Positions 6,295-7,111 of a stretch of 7,111 nucleotides of DNA are shown piece by piece. Each line of letters begins with the position of its first letter. The stretch's first letter is position 1. This DNA comes from Gammaproteobacteria bacterium. GTDB taxonomy: Bacteria > Pseudomonadota > Gammaproteobacteria > GCA-001735895. The notes beneath the pieces are model-generated. The model saw only the letters and a program-made list of their open reading frames with translations, did not search any database and was not told the DNA's origin. The stretch spans positions 1 through 7,111 of the forward strand of contig JAASSH010000104.1 in assembly GCA_021767985.1 (NCBI GenBank), read 5' to 3'. The translations under genes were made by a program, and so were the position numbers.

Positions 6295-7111
6295 GCTTAC
6301 CGCAGTTTTATATGCGGATATCGCCGACTACAGTCGTTTGACCCAGATCGACGAGGCAGGTACACATCGCGAGGCCATGGAGGTTCTCGAAGAAGCGAGC
6401 AGCGCAGTAAAGAATGCAGGGGGGAGTGTACTGCGATTTGCGGGAGATGCGATACTCGCTGAATTCGACAGCGCGATTAATGCAACCAACACTGCGGTTG
6501 ATATCCAGCAAACCCTCGCCGTGCGCAACGCAGACAAGCCAGATGCCGACAAAGTACAAATCAGAATCGGGCTGAATATCGGCGACGTCATACAAGATCG
6601 CGGCGAGATTTACGGCGACGGCGTCAATCTAGCTGCACGCCTCGAATCCGCCTCCGATCCGGGCGGCTTGTGTATTTCGGCGGCAGTTCACGAACAGGTC
6701 AAAGGCAAGATCCCTGTCGATTTCCGCGACGGAGGTAGGCAAGCTTTCAAAAATATTGTCGATCCGGTTTTGGTTTATCACTGGCACCCGAAAACAACGA
6801 AATCAAGCGCTTCATCCATTTCTGGAGATACTTCCGAAATCCGTCCGTCGATAGCGGTACTACCGTTCGATAACATGTCGGGCGATCCCGAACAGGAATA
6901 CTTTGCCGACGGTATAACCGAGGACATCACAACTGCGTTGTCGAAAATTCGGTCTTTTCTAGTGATATCACGAAACAGCAGCTTTACCTACAAGGGACAG
7001 GCGGTCGATACCAAGACCGTAGCGGATGAACTTGGAGTACGATACGTGCTAGAGGGAAGCGTGCGCAAGGCCGGTAGACGGGTACGGATAACTGCGCAAT
7101 TGATCGACGCC
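6269..7111 (+). CDS. Class III adenylate/guanylate cyclase with TolB-like domain, partial
   Basis: The open frame runs from the ATG at 6269 to the right edge, 281 codons without stop; an in-frame TAA at 6239 and no other start between them fix the beginning. Residues about 9-172 are the cyclase homology domain: VLYADIADYSRLT carries metal-binding Asp17, FAGDAILAEF carries the second metal Asp60, and YGDGVNLAARLES carries Asn120 and Arg124, the usual transition-state pair. It therefore looks catalytic, making cAMP or less likely cGMP from the triphosphate; position 56 is Arg where Lys is common. A polar linker (about 173-191) with no membrane segment leads to a TolB-like domain from 192 (PSIAVLPFDNMSGDPEQEYFADG, then VRYVLEGSVRKAGRRVRITAQL). 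Family members usually continue into TPR repeats, expected beyond the edge. A short AAGG sits close before the ATG. Codon use differs from tmm. Confidence 0.92.
   Translation, partial: MPGNFVNRKLTAVLYADIADYSRLTQIDEAGTHREAMEVLEEASSAVKNAGGSVLRFAGDAILAEFDSAINATNTAVDIQQTLAVRNADKPDADKVQIRIGLNIGDVIQDRGEIYGDGVNLAARLESASDPGGLCISAAVHEQVKGKIPVDFRDGGRQAFKNIVDPVLVYHWHPKTTKSSASSISGDTSEIRPSIAVLPFDNMSGDPEQEYFADGITEDITTALSKIRSFLVISRNSSFTYKGQAVDTKTVADELGVRYVLEGSVRKAGRRVRITAQLIDA

Noticed and set aside
1..7111. CRISPR arrays, tRNA or rRNA genes, insertion sequences, attachment sites
   Set aside because: No regularly spaced repeats, cloverleaf, rRNA-like segments, transposase or flanking direct repeats were seen on either strand.

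Overview
The window looks like part of a methylated-amine utilisation locus from a GC-rich proteobacterium. A marine gammaproteobacterium is my best guess, from gene content and codon style only, so taxonomy is tentative. Three signals carry the interpretation: a near-textbook trimethylamine monooxygenase (Tmm), a GlxB/GlxC pair of the kind that forms N-methylglutamate synthase or related glutamate-synthase-like enzymes, and local regulators placed between them.

Layout. On the minus strand, from about 2101 down to 1, lie an XRE-cupin transcription factor, a 101-base gap with a perfect 13-bp-arm palindrome and a sigma70-like promoter, glxB (class II glutamine amidotransferase), and glxC (GXGXG domain, running off the left edge). 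Facing away from the regulator across a 109-base divergent gap is a plus-strand two-component pair: a soluble PAS-PAS histidine kinase and a FixJ/LuxR-type response regulator, overlapping by ATGA. After a 253-base gap with no clear gene comes tmm on the plus strand, with a strong Shine-Dalgarno and a strong intrinsic terminator. Beyond the terminator base and codon use change. A doubtful small ORF is followed by the first 281 codons of a class III adenylate/guanylate cyclase fused to a TolB-like domain, running off the right edge.

How the parts may work together (inference). Tmm would oxidise trimethylamine to its N-oxide, which other enzymes not in this window demethylate stepwise to methylamine. 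The GlxB/GlxC pair, with a missing GlxD-type FMN subunit expected beyond the left edge, could take up methylamine by making N-methylglutamate. The XRE-cupin protein probably acts at the palindrome in front of glxBC. The two-component pair is a candidate controller of tmm or of both arms. The cyclase appears to be an unrelated neighbour.
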